The position numbers and the translations under genes are program-made. A stretch of 47,423 nt of DNA from GCA-2862585 sp049890295 (GTDB taxonomy: Bacteria; Bacteroidota; Bacteroidia; Flavobacteriales; UBA7312): contig JBMHBP010000001.1 in the NCBI GenBank assembly GCA_049890295.1, positions 1 through 47,423 of the forward strand. The letters run 5' to 3'. The notes under the pieces were generated by a model. The model ran no database searches. It was not told the DNA's origin and worked only from the letters and a program-made list of their open reading frames with translations. Positions 1-9,081 of this stretch are shown one piece after another (within the stretch, counting starts at the first letter, position 1; each line of letters opens with the position of its first letter).

Positions 1-177
1 CAGCGACTGGTGTTTTACGACCTCAGGGGGAGAGAGCAGCACCGCCAAGTACTTAGTAATAACACCCAAGCCATACGCTTAGACCATTTGCCCATAGGTA
101 TATACTTGCTCAAGGCCTACGATGAGCAAGGCAACCAAATAGACCAAAAGAAACTCATTAAAATACGCCAGCAATGA
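1..177 (+). CDS. C-terminal fragment of a T9SS-secreted protein (5' end outside window)
   Basis: The first 58 codons are open from base 1 and stop at TGA 175-177, so only the C-terminus of the gene is present. The fragment has the usual type IX secretion type A sorting-domain pattern: a strand with VFYDLRG (the place where many members read 'V.D..G'), a middle IRLDHLPIGIYLLKA segment corresponding to 'ldlsgL..GiYfvki', and a basic end with K-K-L-I-K-I. Proteins with this tail cross the outer membrane through the T9SS and are anchored or released. The N-terminal functional domain is not in the window, so its role cannot be named. Confidence 0.75.
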   Translation, partial: QRLVFYDLRGREQHRQVLSNNTQAIRLDHLPIGIYLLKAYDEQGNQIDQKKLIKIRQQ

Positions 178-279
178 AGCCTTTAACTCTTATATTTCAG
201 CCCAATAATCTGACAACATAAGATATATATAAAATTTTAAAGTAATCGTTTATAAAACGCATTGCATCTAAATAAGTTT

Positions 280-287
280 TAATTTTG
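280..287 (+). promoter_or_regulatory. aspS -7 promoter box
   Basis: TAATTTTG matches the Bacteroidota -7 consensus TAnnTTTG exactly and lies 24 nt before the aspS ATG. A TTG sits at 262-264, closer than the usual 19-21 nt, so the -33 element is uncertain. Confidence 0.5.
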
Positions 288-311
288 TACTACAAATTAA
301 AAATTCAATAG

Positions 312-2054
312 ATGCTAAGAACACACACCTGCGGTGAATTACGCACCGAGCATTTAGGGCAAACCGTTACCCTCAGCGGATGGGTCCAAAAAAATAGAGA
401 TTTAGGTGGTATGACCTTTGTTGATTTACGAGATCGCTACGGTATTACTCAGTTAACTTTCAACATGGACAGCCAATCAGATTTATGCTTGCAAGCCAGA
501 AAATTAGGCCGTGAGTTTGTCATTCAAGTAGTCGGAAAAGTCATTGAACGTTCCAGTAAAAATAAACATATTTCTACTGGAGATATAGAGATTGAAGTGA
601 GTGAGTTAAGTATTTTAAATGCTGCCAAGACACCACCCTTTACCATTGAGGATGAGACCGATGGAGGCGATGACTTACGCATGCAATACCGTTACTTAGA
701 CATTAGAAGAAATCCAGTGAGAGAGAACTTGATGCTACGTCACAGACTATCAACCGAAACGCGGAAATACCTTGACTCACAACACTTTATTGAGGTAGAA
801 ACGCCTTACCTTATCAAATCTACTCCTGAAGGAGCCCGTGATTTTGTAGTACCATCGCGTATGAACGAAGGGCAATTTTACGCCTTGCCGCAATCGCCTC
901 AAACTTTCAAGCAATTACTAATGGTTGGTGGTATTGACAAATATTACCAGATTGTAAAATGCTTTAGGGATGAAGATTTAAGAGCCGATAGGCAACCTGA
1001 ATTTACCCAAATAGACTGCGAAATGTCTTTTGTAGATCAAGATGACATTTTAGATATGTTCGAGGGCTTAACCCGTCATCTATTAAAAGAAATCAAAGGA
1101 GTAGAATTGAACAAATTCCCAAGAATGACCTACGACGAGGCCATGAGGATATATGGCTCTGACAAACCAGACATTCGTTTTGGGATGACCTTCCATGAGA
1201 TGAATGCAGTCACCCAACAAAATAATTTTGTAGTGTTTGACAGTGCCGAATTGGTGGTGGGGATATGTGCCGAGGGCTGTGCAGACTGGACTAGAAAACA
1301 ACTAGATGCACTAACAGACTTCGTAAAACGCCCACAAATAGGGGCTAAAGGACTCATTTATTGCAAGTGTAATGCCGATGGCACCTACAAATCATCGGTT
1401 GATAAGTTTTTTAGTCAAGACGATTTGGCAAAATGGGCTAAAACTATGGATGCTAAAGCTGGCGACTTAATACTCATTATGGCGGGCGTTACCGACAAGG
1501 TACGCAAACAAATGAATGAGTTGCGTTTGCATGTAGCAGATCAGTTAGGATTGAGAAAAGCCGACAAATTCGCTCCACTGTGGGTTGTCGATTTTCCACT
1601 TCTGGAGTGGGATGAAGAAAGTAATCGCTACCACGCTATGCACCACCCTTTTACCTCTCCAAAAGCTAATGATATCGATAAATTAGATAGTGACCCAGCC
1701 GCTGTCCGGGCCAATGCCTACGACTTAGTATTAAATGGAAGCGAAATTGGTGGTGGTTCAATTCGTATTCACGATAAAGAACTACAACGTTTGATGTTTA
1801 AGCATCTTGGTTTTACTGAAGATGAAGCTAAAGAACAGTTCGGCTTTTTAATGAATGCCTTTGAGTTTGGTGCCCCACCACATGGTGGTATTGCCTTTGG
1901 CTTTGATCGCTTGTGTGCTTTATTTGGCGGACAAGAGAGTATTAGGGATTTCATCGCTTTTCCAAAAAACAATTCTGGTAGAGATGTTATGATTGATGCC
2001 CCTGCCAATATTGACCTGGCTCAATTAGAGGAGTTAAAGCTAAAATTGACATAA
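312..2054 (+). CDS. aspS: Aspartate--tRNA ligase
   Basis: Class II aminoacyl-tRNA synthetase that charges tRNA-Asp in the cytoplasm. The 580 residues match the bacterial family length. Visible are the N-terminal OB-fold anticodon-binding domain (about 1-105), motif 1 around E161-V-E-T-P, motif 2 with FRDED at 218-222 followed by R-A-D-R-Q-P-E-F-T-Q, the bacterial GAD insertion domain in the middle, and motif 3 GGIAFGFDRL near the C-terminus. It stands alone, with a -7 box upstream and a shared terminator hairpin downstream. A separate asnS lies at the other end of the window, so this enzyme need not misacylate tRNA-Asn; whether it is strictly discriminating cannot be read here. Confidence 0.97.
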   Translation: MLRTHTCGELRTEHLGQTVTLSGWVQKNRDLGGMTFVDLRDRYGITQLTFNMDSQSDLCLQARKLGREFVIQVVGKVIERSSKNKHISTGDIEIEVSELSILNAAKTPPFTIEDETDGGDDLRMQYRYLDIRRNPVRENLMLRHRLSTETRKYLDSQHFIEVETPYLIKSTPEGARDFVVPSRMNEGQFYALPQSPQTFKQLLMVGGIDKYYQIVKCFRDEDLRADRQPEFTQIDCEMSFVDQDDILDMFEGLTRHLLKEIKGVELNKFPRMTYDEAMRIYGSDKPDIRFGMTFHEMNAVTQQNNFVVFDSAELVVGICAEGCADWTRKQLDALTDFVKRPQIGAKGLIYCKCNADGTYKSSVDKFFSQDDLAKWAKTMDAKAGDLILIMAGVTDKVRKQMNELRLHVADQLGLRKADKFAPLWVVDFPLLEWDEESNRYHAMHHPFTSPKANDIDKLDSDPAAVRANAYDLVLNGSEIGGGSIRIHDKELQRLMFKHLGFTEDEAKEQFGFLMNAFEFGAPPHGGIAFGFDRLCALFGGQESIRDFIAFPKNNSGRDVMIDAPANIDLAQLEELKLKLT

Positions 2055-2056
2055 AA

Positions 2057-2081
2057 AAAACCACCTTTAAAAGGCGGTTTT
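2057..2081. terminator. Bidirectional terminator between aspS and hppD
   Basis: An inverted repeat with arms AAAACCaCC-TT and AA-GGcGGTTTT and a 3-nt loop lies between the convergent stops. Transcribed from the minus strand, the central A/C mismatch becomes a G-U pair and the hairpin is followed by an uninterrupted run of eight T, so it looks strongest for hppD. On the plus strand it is followed by TTTTACTTCTTTTTTT. Confidence 0.8.
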
Positions 2082-2101
2082 ACTTCTTTTTTTGTCACCA
2101 A

Positions 2102-3265
2102 CTATAGCGTTCCTCTATTGTCTTGCTCTCTTTCAATGGCTTCAAAAAGGGCTTTAAAATTCCCTTTTCCAAAAGACTGTGCTCCTTTTCGTTGAATAAT
2201 CTCAAAGAACATCGTTGGTCGATCTACAACAGGCTTGGTAAATAGCTGTAAGAGATAGCCCTCATCGTCTCTATCAATTAGAATACCATGCTTTTTAAGA
2301 ATCTCTATATCTTCATCAATTGCTCCTACTCGTTCTAAAAGATCATCATAATAGTTTTCTGGAACGTAAAGAAACTCTACCCCCCTATCACGCATGGCGG
2401 ATACCGTAGAGACAATATCATCAGTTGCCACGGCAATATGTTGCACGCCAGGGCCATTATAAAAGTCTATGTATTCTTCTATCTGGGACTTTTTCTTACC
2501 CTCGGCGGGCTCATTAATGGGGAATTTGATACGACCGTTGCCGTTACTCATTACCTTAGACATTAATGCTGTATAGTCCGTCGAAATGTCCTTATCGTCA
2601 AAGGATATGATTTGGGCGAAACCCATTACTTTGGCATAAAATTCACACCAGGTGTTCATTTCATTCCAATCCACATTTCCTACCATGTGATCAATAAACT
2701 TTAATCCTACCGGCGAGGGGTTGTAATGACTGTCCCATTTTTTATATCCTGGTAAGAATACACCGTCATAGGCTTTACGCTCTACAAAAATATGTACAGT
2801 TTCTCCGTATGTATATATTCCTGAGCGTACCACTTTACCATGTTGATCCTTTTCTACAGTGGGCTCCATGTAGGATTTGGCTCCTCTTTTAGTAGTTTCT
2901 TGCCATGCTTTGGTGGCATCTTCAACCCAAAGGGCAACCACTTTTACACCATCACCATGTTTGTCGATATGCTCATTCATGGGGCCTCCTTGAGTTAAAG
3001 GTGTGGTAAGGACTAAACGTATTTTATCTTGTTTTAACACATAAGACACTCTGTCTTTCATGCCAGTTTCAAGGCCGGCATAGGCCTCAGACTGAAAGCC
3101 AAAAGCAGTTTTATAAAAATGAGCGGATTGTTTGGCATTACCTACATATAATTCTACGTAATCGGTTCCTAAAAGAGGCAAAAAATCCTGTGCCTCATCA
3201 AACAATTTTTTAAGGCTATATTCGGTATTTTGAAGATTTTTTAAATTTTTAATTTCTGCTGACAT
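2102..3265 (-). CDS. hppD: 4-hydroxyphenylpyruvate dioxygenase
   Basis: Non-haem Fe(II) dioxygenase turning 4-hydroxyphenylpyruvate into homogentisate, the second step of tyrosine breakdown. It has two vicinal-oxygen-chelate domains. The three iron ligands are visible: His in F-I-D-H-M-V-G-N, His in G-V-Q-H-I-A-V, and Glu in M-F-F-E-I-I-Q-R-K-G near the C-terminus. The start at 3265 (M-S-A-E-I-K) gives 387 residues and leaves 16 bp after hmgA; a longer frame to 3319 would run into the hmgA coding end and has no family support. It is the last gene of the trhO-hmgA-hppD direction and ends at a good terminator. No fumarylacetoacetase is present in the window. Confidence 0.95.
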   Translation of the reverse strand: MSAEIKNLKNLQNTEYSLKKLFDEAQDFLPLLGTDYVELYVGNAKQSAHFYKTAFGFQSEAYAGLETGMKDRVSYVLKQDKIRLVLTTPLTQGGPMNEHIDKHGDGVKVVALWVEDATKAWQETTKRGAKSYMEPTVEKDQHGKVVRSGIYTYGETVHIFVERKAYDGVFLPGYKKWDSHYNPSPVGLKFIDHMVGNVDWNEMNTWCEFYAKVMGFAQIISFDDKDISTDYTALMSKVMSNGNGRIKFPINEPAEGKKKSQIEEYIDFYNGPGVQHIAVATDDIVSTVSAMRDRGVEFLYVPENYYDDLLERVGAIDEDIEILKKHGILIDRDDEGYLLQLFTKPVVDRPTMFFEIIQRKGAQSFGKGNFKALFEAIEREQDNRGTL

Positions 3266-3281
3266 AATATAAATATAAAAA

Positions 3282-4442
3282 TTATTTTTCGAGCCAAGAT
3301 TTATGGTAATCGCCATCAATTAAGTCTATAGCTGCTTGGGTTATTTTTAATGGCTTGAAAGTATCGACCATAACGGCCAATTCTTCGGTTTCTGTTTGTC
3401 CTATGCTTCGCTCGGTGGCACCAGGGTGTGGCCCGTGAGGTATGCCTGCCGGATGTAAGGTTATTTGGCCCTGCTCAATATGGTTTCTACTCATAAAGTC
3501 TCCGTCTACATAATACAAAACCTCGTCTGAGTCAATATTAGAGTGATTATATGGGGCAGGTATAGCCTCAGGATGGTAATCATATAATCTAGGACAGAAT
3601 GAACAAACAACAAAACCTGCCGCTTCGAAGGTTTGGTGAACTGGTGGCGGCTGATGTACTCGGCCAGTTATGGGTTCAAAATCGTGAATAGAAAATGCAT
3701 AGGGGTAATTATAACCATCCCAACCAATAACATCGAATGGGTGAGAAGCGTAAATATATTCATGCAACTGCCCTTCTTTTTTTATCATTATGGTGAAGTC
3801 ACCCAATTCATCATGTGTTTCTAAACGATCGGGGCGACGAAGATCACGTTCACAGTAAGGAGAATGCTCTAAGAGTTGTCCAAACCAATTTCTATAACGC
3901 TTGGGAGTGTACATGGGGCTAGTTGATTCTACTATAAACAATCGATTATCTTGATTGTCAAACTGAAAAGCGTAAATCATTCCTCTTGGAATCATTAAAT
4001 AATCACCGGCTGAAAAAGCTAGGTTGCCAACAATTGTTCTTAATGTTCCTTGACCTTTGTGAACAAACACTAACTCATCGCAATCGGCATTTTTATAAAA
4101 ATAATCCGTCATGGATTGCTTGGGTGCTGCCAGTGAAATATGGCAGTCGTTGTTGACCAAAACAGATACCCTACTTTCTAAAAAATCATCGGTTGGAGGG
4201 ACAGAGAAACCTTTCAAACTCAAGGATTTTAGGTTTTTTTCTACAGCAATTTTAGGCGATACATCTTTGACGCTTTTAATGTCTTTCACCATAGTTGGTC
4301 GATGAGTGTGGTAAAGCAAAGAGGACATTCCGTCAAAACCAACCGTTCCAAACAGCTGTTCATAATAAATACCTCCATCTGGCTTTTTGAAGACAGTGTG
4401 ACGTTTATGTGGAATGTTTCCTAGTGAGTGATAAAATGGCAT
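3282..4442 (-). CDS. hmgA: Homogentisate 1,2-dioxygenase
   Basis: Cupin-fold Fe(II) enzyme that opens the homogentisate ring to maleylacetoacetate, the step directly after HppD. The 386-residue length fits the shorter bacterial form. The N-terminus carries the family-typical G-G-I-Y-Y-E-Q-L-F-G-T-V-G-F-D-G stretch. Likely metal-binding segments are Y-N-H-S-N-I-D-S-D-E and H-P-A-G-I-P-H-G-P-H-P-G, the equivalents of the His/Glu and His ligands of the human enzyme. It is followed 16 bp later by hppD, so the two consecutive steps are almost certainly co-transcribed. trhO ends 33 bp upstream; a promoter in that gap is possible but no clean -7 box is visible. Confidence 0.95.
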   Translation of the reverse strand: MPFYHSLGNIPHKRHTVFKKPDGGIYYEQLFGTVGFDGMSSLLYHTHRPTMVKDIKSVKDVSPKIAVEKNLKSLSLKGFSVPPTDDFLESRVSVLVNNDCHISLAAPKQSMTDYFYKNADCDELVFVHKGQGTLRTIVGNLAFSAGDYLMIPRGMIYAFQFDNQDNRLFIVESTSPMYTPKRYRNWFGQLLEHSPYCERDLRRPDRLETHDELGDFTIMIKKEGQLHEYIYASHPFDVIGWDGYNYPYAFSIHDFEPITGRVHQPPPVHQTFEAAGFVVCSFCPRLYDYHPEAIPAPYNHSNIDSDEVLYYVDGDFMSRNHIEQGQITLHPAGIPHGPHPGATERSIGQTETEELAVMVDTFKPLKITQAAIDLIDGDYHKSWLEK

Positions 4443-4475
4443 AGTTAGTTGTTTTGACTAGTAATTTACAAAAAT

Positions 4476-5528
4476 TTATTTTTTGAATGCTGTAGATAAA
4501 TCTACCTTTCGATGACTATGGAATCGATTTTTATTTTCTCTTCCTTGTCGCCTTTTACTTTGTTCCTCTAGTGGAAGGTGATAGACCTCAACACAGTTTG
4601 CAGAACAACAGCCTTGATGTTGAACCTGACAACTTTTACACTGGATAAAAAGTAGATTACAGTTAACATTTTTACAATTGACGTGGGTATCTGCTGGCTC
4701 TCCACATTGGTGACATTGGCTAATAATTTCACTACCAATACGTTCGCCGAGGCGTTCGTCAAACACAAAGTTCTTTCCTCTAAACTTATTTTCTATGTCT
4801 TTGTCATGTTGTAATTGTCGAGCGTAGTCAATTATTCCTCCATGTAATTGATTAACATCTTTAAACCCATGGTGTTTTAAATAAGCTGATGTTTTTTCGC
4901 AACGTATTCCACCAGTACAATACAAGAGTACTTTTTTGTCTTCTTGACCCTTGAGTATTTCTTTTACCTCTGGCAACTCTTCCTTAAATGTCTCCGATTG
5001 TGGACAAATTGCATTTTCAAAATGACCTATCTCACTTTCATAATGATTTCGCATATCAACCACAAGTGCACCCTCCTGTAAAGCCTTATTCCAATCCTTT
5101 GCATTTAAATGCTGGCCAACATTTGTTACATCGTATTCGTCGATAGGTAAACCATCAGCTACAATTTGTGGCCTTATCTTAATCATTAATTTGAAAAATG
5201 ACTTGCCATCATCTTCAATAGCAACCTTTAATGGCATATTCTTAAGCGGCTCATAAGTATTAAGTAATTCAACAAAGTCTGTCCAATTATGTTCAGGAAT
5301 ACTCATCTGCGCATTAACACCTTCATGTGCAATATATATTCGACCCAAACAACCTAAATGATCTAAAGCAAGAAAGATTTCGTCCCTAAACTGTTCGGGG
5401 TTTTTAATAATAACATAGCGGTAAAAAGAAACTGTTTTGCGTAAAAAAGATTCACTATTTAACTTTTTCAGTGCCTGTTCTTTACTTAATTTATTTCTAA
5501 GACCTTTTTTATATGCGTTGGGATCCAT
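4476..5528 (-). CDS. trhO: Oxygen-dependent tRNA uridine(34) hydroxylase (rhodanese family, TrhO/YceA)
   Basis: TrhO uses O2 to hydroxylate uridine 34 in a set of tRNAs, giving 5-hydroxyuridine. The 350-residue protein shows the family order: an N-terminal acylphosphatase-like part, a central rhodanese domain with active-site Cys in Y-C-T-G-G-I-R-C-E-K, and a C-terminal cysteine-rich region with several C-x2-C pairs (C-H-Q-C, C-K-S-C, C-C-S-A-N-C) that probably bind zinc. The start ATG at 5528 lies 18 nt after an exact minus-strand -7 box. It heads the minus-strand group followed by hmgA and hppD. Annotations as plain 'rhodanese sulfurtransferase' refer to the same family. Confidence 0.93.
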   Translation of the reverse strand: MDPNAYKKGLRNKLSKEQALKKLNSESFLRKTVSFYRYVIIKNPEQFRDEIFLALDHLGCLGRIYIAHEGVNAQMSIPEHNWTDFVELLNTYEPLKNMPLKVAIEDDGKSFFKLMIKIRPQIVADGLPIDEYDVTNVGQHLNAKDWNKALQEGALVVDMRNHYESEIGHFENAICPQSETFKEELPEVKEILKGQEDKKVLLYCTGGIRCEKTSAYLKHHGFKDVNQLHGGIIDYARQLQHDKDIENKFRGKNFVFDERLGERIGSEIISQCHQCGEPADTHVNCKNVNCNLLFIQCKSCQVQHQGCCSANCVEVYHLPLEEQSKRRQGRENKNRFHSHRKVDLSTAFKK

Positions 5529-5546
5529 TAGTCATCATTCTTCTGC

Positions 5547-5554
5547 CAAAGGTA
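5547..5554 (-). promoter_or_regulatory. trhO -7 promoter box
   Basis: Read on the minus strand this is TACCTTTG, an exact TAnnTTTG match 18 nt before the trhO ATG. It supports the start chosen for trhO. No clear TTTG -33 element is visible. Confidence 0.55.
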
Positions 5555-5616
5555 AACAAAGTAACGCTATTTGAAAGCTGATTTAAATCATAGTAAAGAT
5601 GGGAGCCAATAATAAT

Positions 5617-5624
5617 TATATTTG
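5617..5624 (+). promoter_or_regulatory. -7 promoter box of the threonine dehydrogenase-cysS-M28 operon
   Basis: TATATTTG is an exact TAnnTTTG match. Transcription would start near 5630, so the ATG at 5644 is the true start; the upstream in-frame start at 5599 would precede the promoter. A -33 TTG is not clear. Confidence 0.6.
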
Positions 5625-5643
5625 TACTATATTTTTAGGAAGC

Positions 5644-6600
5644 ATGAAAGACAAGATATTAGTAATTGGTGCTTGTGGTCAAATCGGTTTAGAACTGGTC
5701 ACTAATCTGCGTCAAGTTTATGGAAACGACAATGTTATTGCCTCTGATATTCGAGAAACGGATATGGCCGATTTATTGTCTGGTCCTTTTGAAAAACTAG
5801 ACATTATGAATGAAACTCTTTTGTTCGATGTCATTAAAAAACATAGGGTTACCCAAGTGTATTTGCTAGCAGCCTTGTTATCTGCTACAGCCGAAGAAAA
5901 TATTGAATTAGCTTGGCGTTTAAACATGCGTTCCCTTTCTCATATTTTAGATTTAGCCAAAGATGGGCATATTAAACAAGTGTTCTTTCCAAGTTCCATT
6001 GCTGTCTTTGGACCAAACACTCCTAAAGTACAAACACCGCAGTTTACCGTGATGGAACCCAATACCGTTTATGGCATTAGTAAACTATCAGGCGAACGAT
6101 GGTGCGAGTATTACCACCAAAAGTTTGGGGTCGATGTTAGAAGCATTCGTTATCCAGGACTTATTGGCTGGAAATCAGCACCCGGCGGAGGAACTACTGA
6201 CTATGCCGTCCATATCTTTCATGAAGCCTTAAAATCCGGCAGCTATACCTCTTTTTTGAATGAAGACACTACTTTACCTATGATGTACATGTCGGATGCC
6301 ATTCGAGCTACATTAGAAATAATGCATGCCCCTAATGATAATATAAAGATACGCTCTTCATACAACGTTAGTGGATTGAGCTTTAGCCCAAAAGAATTGG
6401 GACAAGAGATAAAAAAACACCTTCCCTATTTTAACATAAACTATAAGGCTGACTTTAGGCAAGCCATTGCCGATAGTTGGCCACAGAGCATAGACGATTC
6501 TCAGGCAAAAATGGATTGGAATTGGAAAAGTTCCTTTAATTTGCAGGAGCTTACAGCTGATATGCTCACAAATATTTCAACAACCTTGACCAAATCTTAA
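5644..6600 (+). CDS. L-threonine 3-dehydrogenase, SDR/epimerase-like type
   Basis: NAD-dependent enzyme oxidising L-threonine to 2-amino-3-ketobutyrate, which a ligase then splits into glycine and acetyl-CoA. It belongs to the extended-SDR form found in Bacteroidota and animals, not the zinc MDR form. Visible are the NAD motif G-A-C-G-Q-I-G at residues 9-15, the catalytic Y-G-I-S-K with upstream S-S-I-A-V-F-G, and the P-G-G-G-T-T-D-Y-A-V signature typical of this family. Starting at 5644 gives 318 residues, the usual size. cysS follows after 2 bp. Specificity is inferred from the family signature; a nucleotide-sugar epimerase is the less likely alternative. Confidence 0.88.
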   Translation: MKDKILVIGACGQIGLELVTNLRQVYGNDNVIASDIRETDMADLLSGPFEKLDIMNETLLFDVIKKHRVTQVYLLAALLSATAEENIELAWRLNMRSLSHILDLAKDGHIKQVFFPSSIAVFGPNTPKVQTPQFTVMEPNTVYGISKLSGERWCEYYHQKFGVDVRSIRYPGLIGWKSAPGGGTTDYAVHIFHEALKSGSYTSFLNEDTTLPMMYMSDAIRATLEIMHAPNDNIKIRSSYNVSGLSFSPKELGQEIKKHLPYFNINYKADFRQAIADSWPQSIDDSQAKMDWNWKSSFNLQELTADMLTNISTTLTKS

Positions 6601-6602
6601 CA

Positions 6603-8069
6603 ATGGCTTTAGATTTAACTATATACAACACTCTTAGTCGTCAAAAGGAACGCTTTACACCTATTCATCCCAGTCATGTAGGCATGTATGTATGTGGGCC
6701 TACGGTTTATGGCGAACCTCACCTAGGACATGCCCGTCCGGCAATTACTTTCGATGTAGTCTTTCGATACCTTCAACATCAGGGGCTTAAAGTACGTTAT
6801 GTCCGAAATATTACTGATGCGGGTCATTTGGTAGATGATGCCGACCATGGTGAAGACAAGATTGCCAAAAAAGCCCGTCTTGAACAACTAGAGCCCATGG
6901 AAGTGGTCCAGTTTTATACCATAAAATACCACAAAGCTATGGATGCCCTGAACTGCTTACCGCCCTCCATTGAGCCAAGAGCCACAGGGCATATCATCGA
7001 ACAAATAGAAATGGTCAAAAGTATTCTAAGCAATGGGTATGCATACGAAGTTAATGGTTCGGTCTATTTGGATGTCAATAAATACAATCAAGATTTTCCA
7101 TACGGTAAATTGTCTGGCAGAAACTTAGAAGATACATTAGAAAATACCCGTACTTTAGACGGTCAAGAAGAAAAGAAAAGCCCAGTGGATTTTGCCATAT
7201 GGAAAAAAGCCGCAGCAGAACATATTATGCGATGGCCATCACCTTGGGGAGAAGGGTTTCCTGGCTGGCATTTAGAATGTTCGGCCATGAGCAGTAAGTA
7301 CTTGGGCGAGACCTTTGACATTCATGGTGGAGGGATGGACCTAGTGTTTCCACACCACGAAGCTGAAATTGCTCAATCCAACGCTTGTAATAATTGCGAT
7401 CCAGCAAACATATGGATGCACAATAACATGATTACCATCAATGGCCAAAAGATGGGTAAATCATTAGGAAACTTCATCAATTTAGAAGAGTTTTTTAGTG
7501 GTGACCATAACCTATTAGAAAGAGCCTACAAGGCTATGACAGTACGGTTTTTTATTTTACAAGCTCACTACAGAAGTCCGCTGGACTTTTCCAATGAAGC
7601 TCTCCAAGCAGCTGAGAAAGGATTATCAAAATTAATTAACGCTCAAAAAGTAGCACCACAAATAGTGGCGAATAGTAACTCATCGGTCGATATCAAAACC
7701 ATAGAGAAAGACTGCTATGCAGCCATCAACGATGATTTTAACACCCCAATTCTCATTGCTCATCTGTTTGAGTTAGTCAGGATTGTGAATTCAGCCAAAG
7801 CGGGTACGGAAACACTTACTAAAGAGGATATAGAATTAGTTAATCAATTATTTACCACCTTTGTCAACGCCATTCTGGGCTTAGAGGAAACGGAGGAAAG
7901 TCAGAGCGACATCAGTCATGATATCATGGATATTATTTTGCAATTGAGAGGCCAAGCTAAAACCAATAAAGATTGGGCTACCGCCGATTTAATTCGTGAT
8001 GAGCTGAAAAAATTAGACATAGAAGTACGTGATGGTAGCGATGGAAGTACTTGGGAGATAAAACAATAG
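6603..8069 (+). CDS. cysS: Cysteine--tRNA ligase
   Basis: Class I synthetase charging tRNA-Cys. The 488 residues contain the HIGH-type motif as H-L-G-H (40-43), zinc ligands C31, C226, H251 and E255 at the same mutual spacing as in the E. coli enzyme, and the KMSKS loop as K-M-G-K-S (283-287). The serine-to-glycine change in that loop also occurs, as far as I recall, in other Bacteroidota CysRS, so it is not evidence of inactivity. The DALR-type anticodon domain forms the C-terminus. The gene sits 2 bp after the threonine dehydrogenase and 2 bp before the M28 lipoprotein, hence one operon, although the three functions share no obvious pathway. Confidence 0.97.
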   Translation: MALDLTIYNTLSRQKERFTPIHPSHVGMYVCGPTVYGEPHLGHARPAITFDVVFRYLQHQGLKVRYVRNITDAGHLVDDADHGEDKIAKKARLEQLEPMEVVQFYTIKYHKAMDALNCLPPSIEPRATGHIIEQIEMVKSILSNGYAYEVNGSVYLDVNKYNQDFPYGKLSGRNLEDTLENTRTLDGQEEKKSPVDFAIWKKAAAEHIMRWPSPWGEGFPGWHLECSAMSSKYLGETFDIHGGGMDLVFPHHEAEIAQSNACNNCDPANIWMHNNMITINGQKMGKSLGNFINLEEFFSGDHNLLERAYKAMTVRFFILQAHYRSPLDFSNEALQAAEKGLSKLINAQKVAPQIVANSNSSVDIKTIEKDCYAAINDDFNTPILIAHLFELVRIVNSAKAGTETLTKEDIELVNQLFTTFVNAILGLEETEESQSDISHDIMDIILQLRGQAKTNKDWATADLIRDELKKLDIEVRDGSDGSTWEIKQ

Positions 8070-8071
8070 TA

Positions 8072-9049
8072 ATGCGATACATTTTCATTTTTTTAGTCAG
8101 TAGCCTCATCATGCAGTCTTGTCAGCAAGAGAAGGCGTCTAACCAAAGCGTTAAAAGAACCTCAAAGCAGAGCGTTGAAATTCCCCAATTTAATGCCGAT
8201 AGTGCTTACCAATACATACAAGATCAAGTAGATTTTGGCCCACGCTACCTCAGTAGCCCAGGTTGGGATCAATGTGGCGACTACTTAGTAAAAAAACTCC
8301 TCAACTATACCCCTCACGTGCAGGAACAAAATACCGATATCACCACATACGATGGTAAATCTCACCGACTCAGAAACGTCATCGCCTCCTTTAGTCCAGA
8401 AAAGAATAACCGAATTTTGTTGTGTGCCCACTGGGACACGCGTCACGTGGCTGACTACGATGACGAACGCCAAGACGAGCCTATTATGGGAGCCAATGAT
8501 GGCGGTAGTGGTGTGGGCGTACTCATTGAAGTAGCACGTTTATTGTCCCAACAAGAAAGCCGTATGGGTATAGATATCATTTTGTTCGATGCGGAAGACT
8601 ATGGCAATCCAGACAACTCATCAGTCAACTCAGCCAGCTCATGGTGTATTGGCTCCAAATACTGGAGTGAAAACCCACATACTGAAAACTATTTTGCCCA
8701 GTTTGGCATCTTGTTAGATATGGTAGGTGCCAAAGGAGCCCGCTTTACCCACGAAGGACTATCCAGAAATTATGCTCAACGCATACTCAAAAAAGTATGG
8801 CAACAAGGCCACGCCTTGGGCTATGGAGCCTATTTTTCATACCAAATGACGCCTCAGATTATTGACGACCACCTTTACCTCAACACCGTAGCTAATATCC
8901 CAACCATTGATATTATTGAATACGATAACAACACCCAATCGGGCTTTTTTGAGCATTGGCACACACATGGTGACGACATGAGCAACATCGATAAAAATAC
9001 CCTTAAAGCTGTAGGCCAAACCGTGGTATCCGTGATTTATAGTGAATAA
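8072..9049 (+). CDS. M28-family zinc lipoprotein, glutaminyl-peptide cyclotransferase type
   Basis: Predicted lipoprotein of 325 residues: a short hydrophobic leader ends in L-I-M-Q-S-C, a lipobox with Cys at about residue 17. The exported domain has the M28 fold with zinc-site segments H-W-D-T-R-H, M-G-A-N-D-G-G-S-G-V-G, L-F-D-A-E-D-Y-G and a C-terminal H-W-H-T-H-G-D-D. The E-D-Y-G and W-H-T-x-x-D arrangement is that of glutaminyl cyclases, which convert N-terminal Gln to pyroglutamate, rather than of ordinary aminopeptidases. In Bacteroidota such enzymes act on exported proteins whose new N-terminal residue is Gln. ATG 8072 was chosen over TTG 8051, which overlaps cysS. Exact substrate is inferred. 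Confidence 0.85.
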   Translation: MRYIFIFLVSSLIMQSCQQEKASNQSVKRTSKQSVEIPQFNADSAYQYIQDQVDFGPRYLSSPGWDQCGDYLVKKLLNYTPHVQEQNTDITTYDGKSHRLRNVIASFSPEKNNRILLCAHWDTRHVADYDDERQDEPIMGANDGGSGVGVLIEVARLLSQQESRMGIDIILFDAEDYGNPDNSSVNSASSWCIGSKYWSENPHTENYFAQFGILLDMVGAKGARFTHEGLSRNYAQRILKKVWQQGHALGYGAYFSYQMTPQIIDDHLYLNTVANIPTIDIIEYDNNTQSGFFEHWHTHGDDMSNIDKNTLKAVGQTVVSVIYSE

Positions 9050-9064
9050 ACAAAAAGACCTTTA

Positions 9065-9081
9065 ATCTATTGGCAATAGAT
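9065..9081. repeat. 17-nt perfect palindrome
   Basis: ATCTATTG-G-CAATAGAT: two 8-nt arms around one base, 15 bp after the M28 stop and overlapping the 5' end of the degraded gene. There is no T-run after it, so it does not look like an intrinsic terminator. It could be a protein-binding site or coincidence. Confidence 0.4.

Noticed and set aside
3266..3319. Longer N-terminus for hppD
   Set aside because: It would overlap the end of hmgA and adds residues foreign to the family; 3265 gives the usual start.
6887..7460. Inactive CysRS because the KMSKS loop reads KMGKS
   Set aside because: All zinc ligands and the HIGH motif are intact, and the Gly variant is, to my knowledge, common in the phylum.
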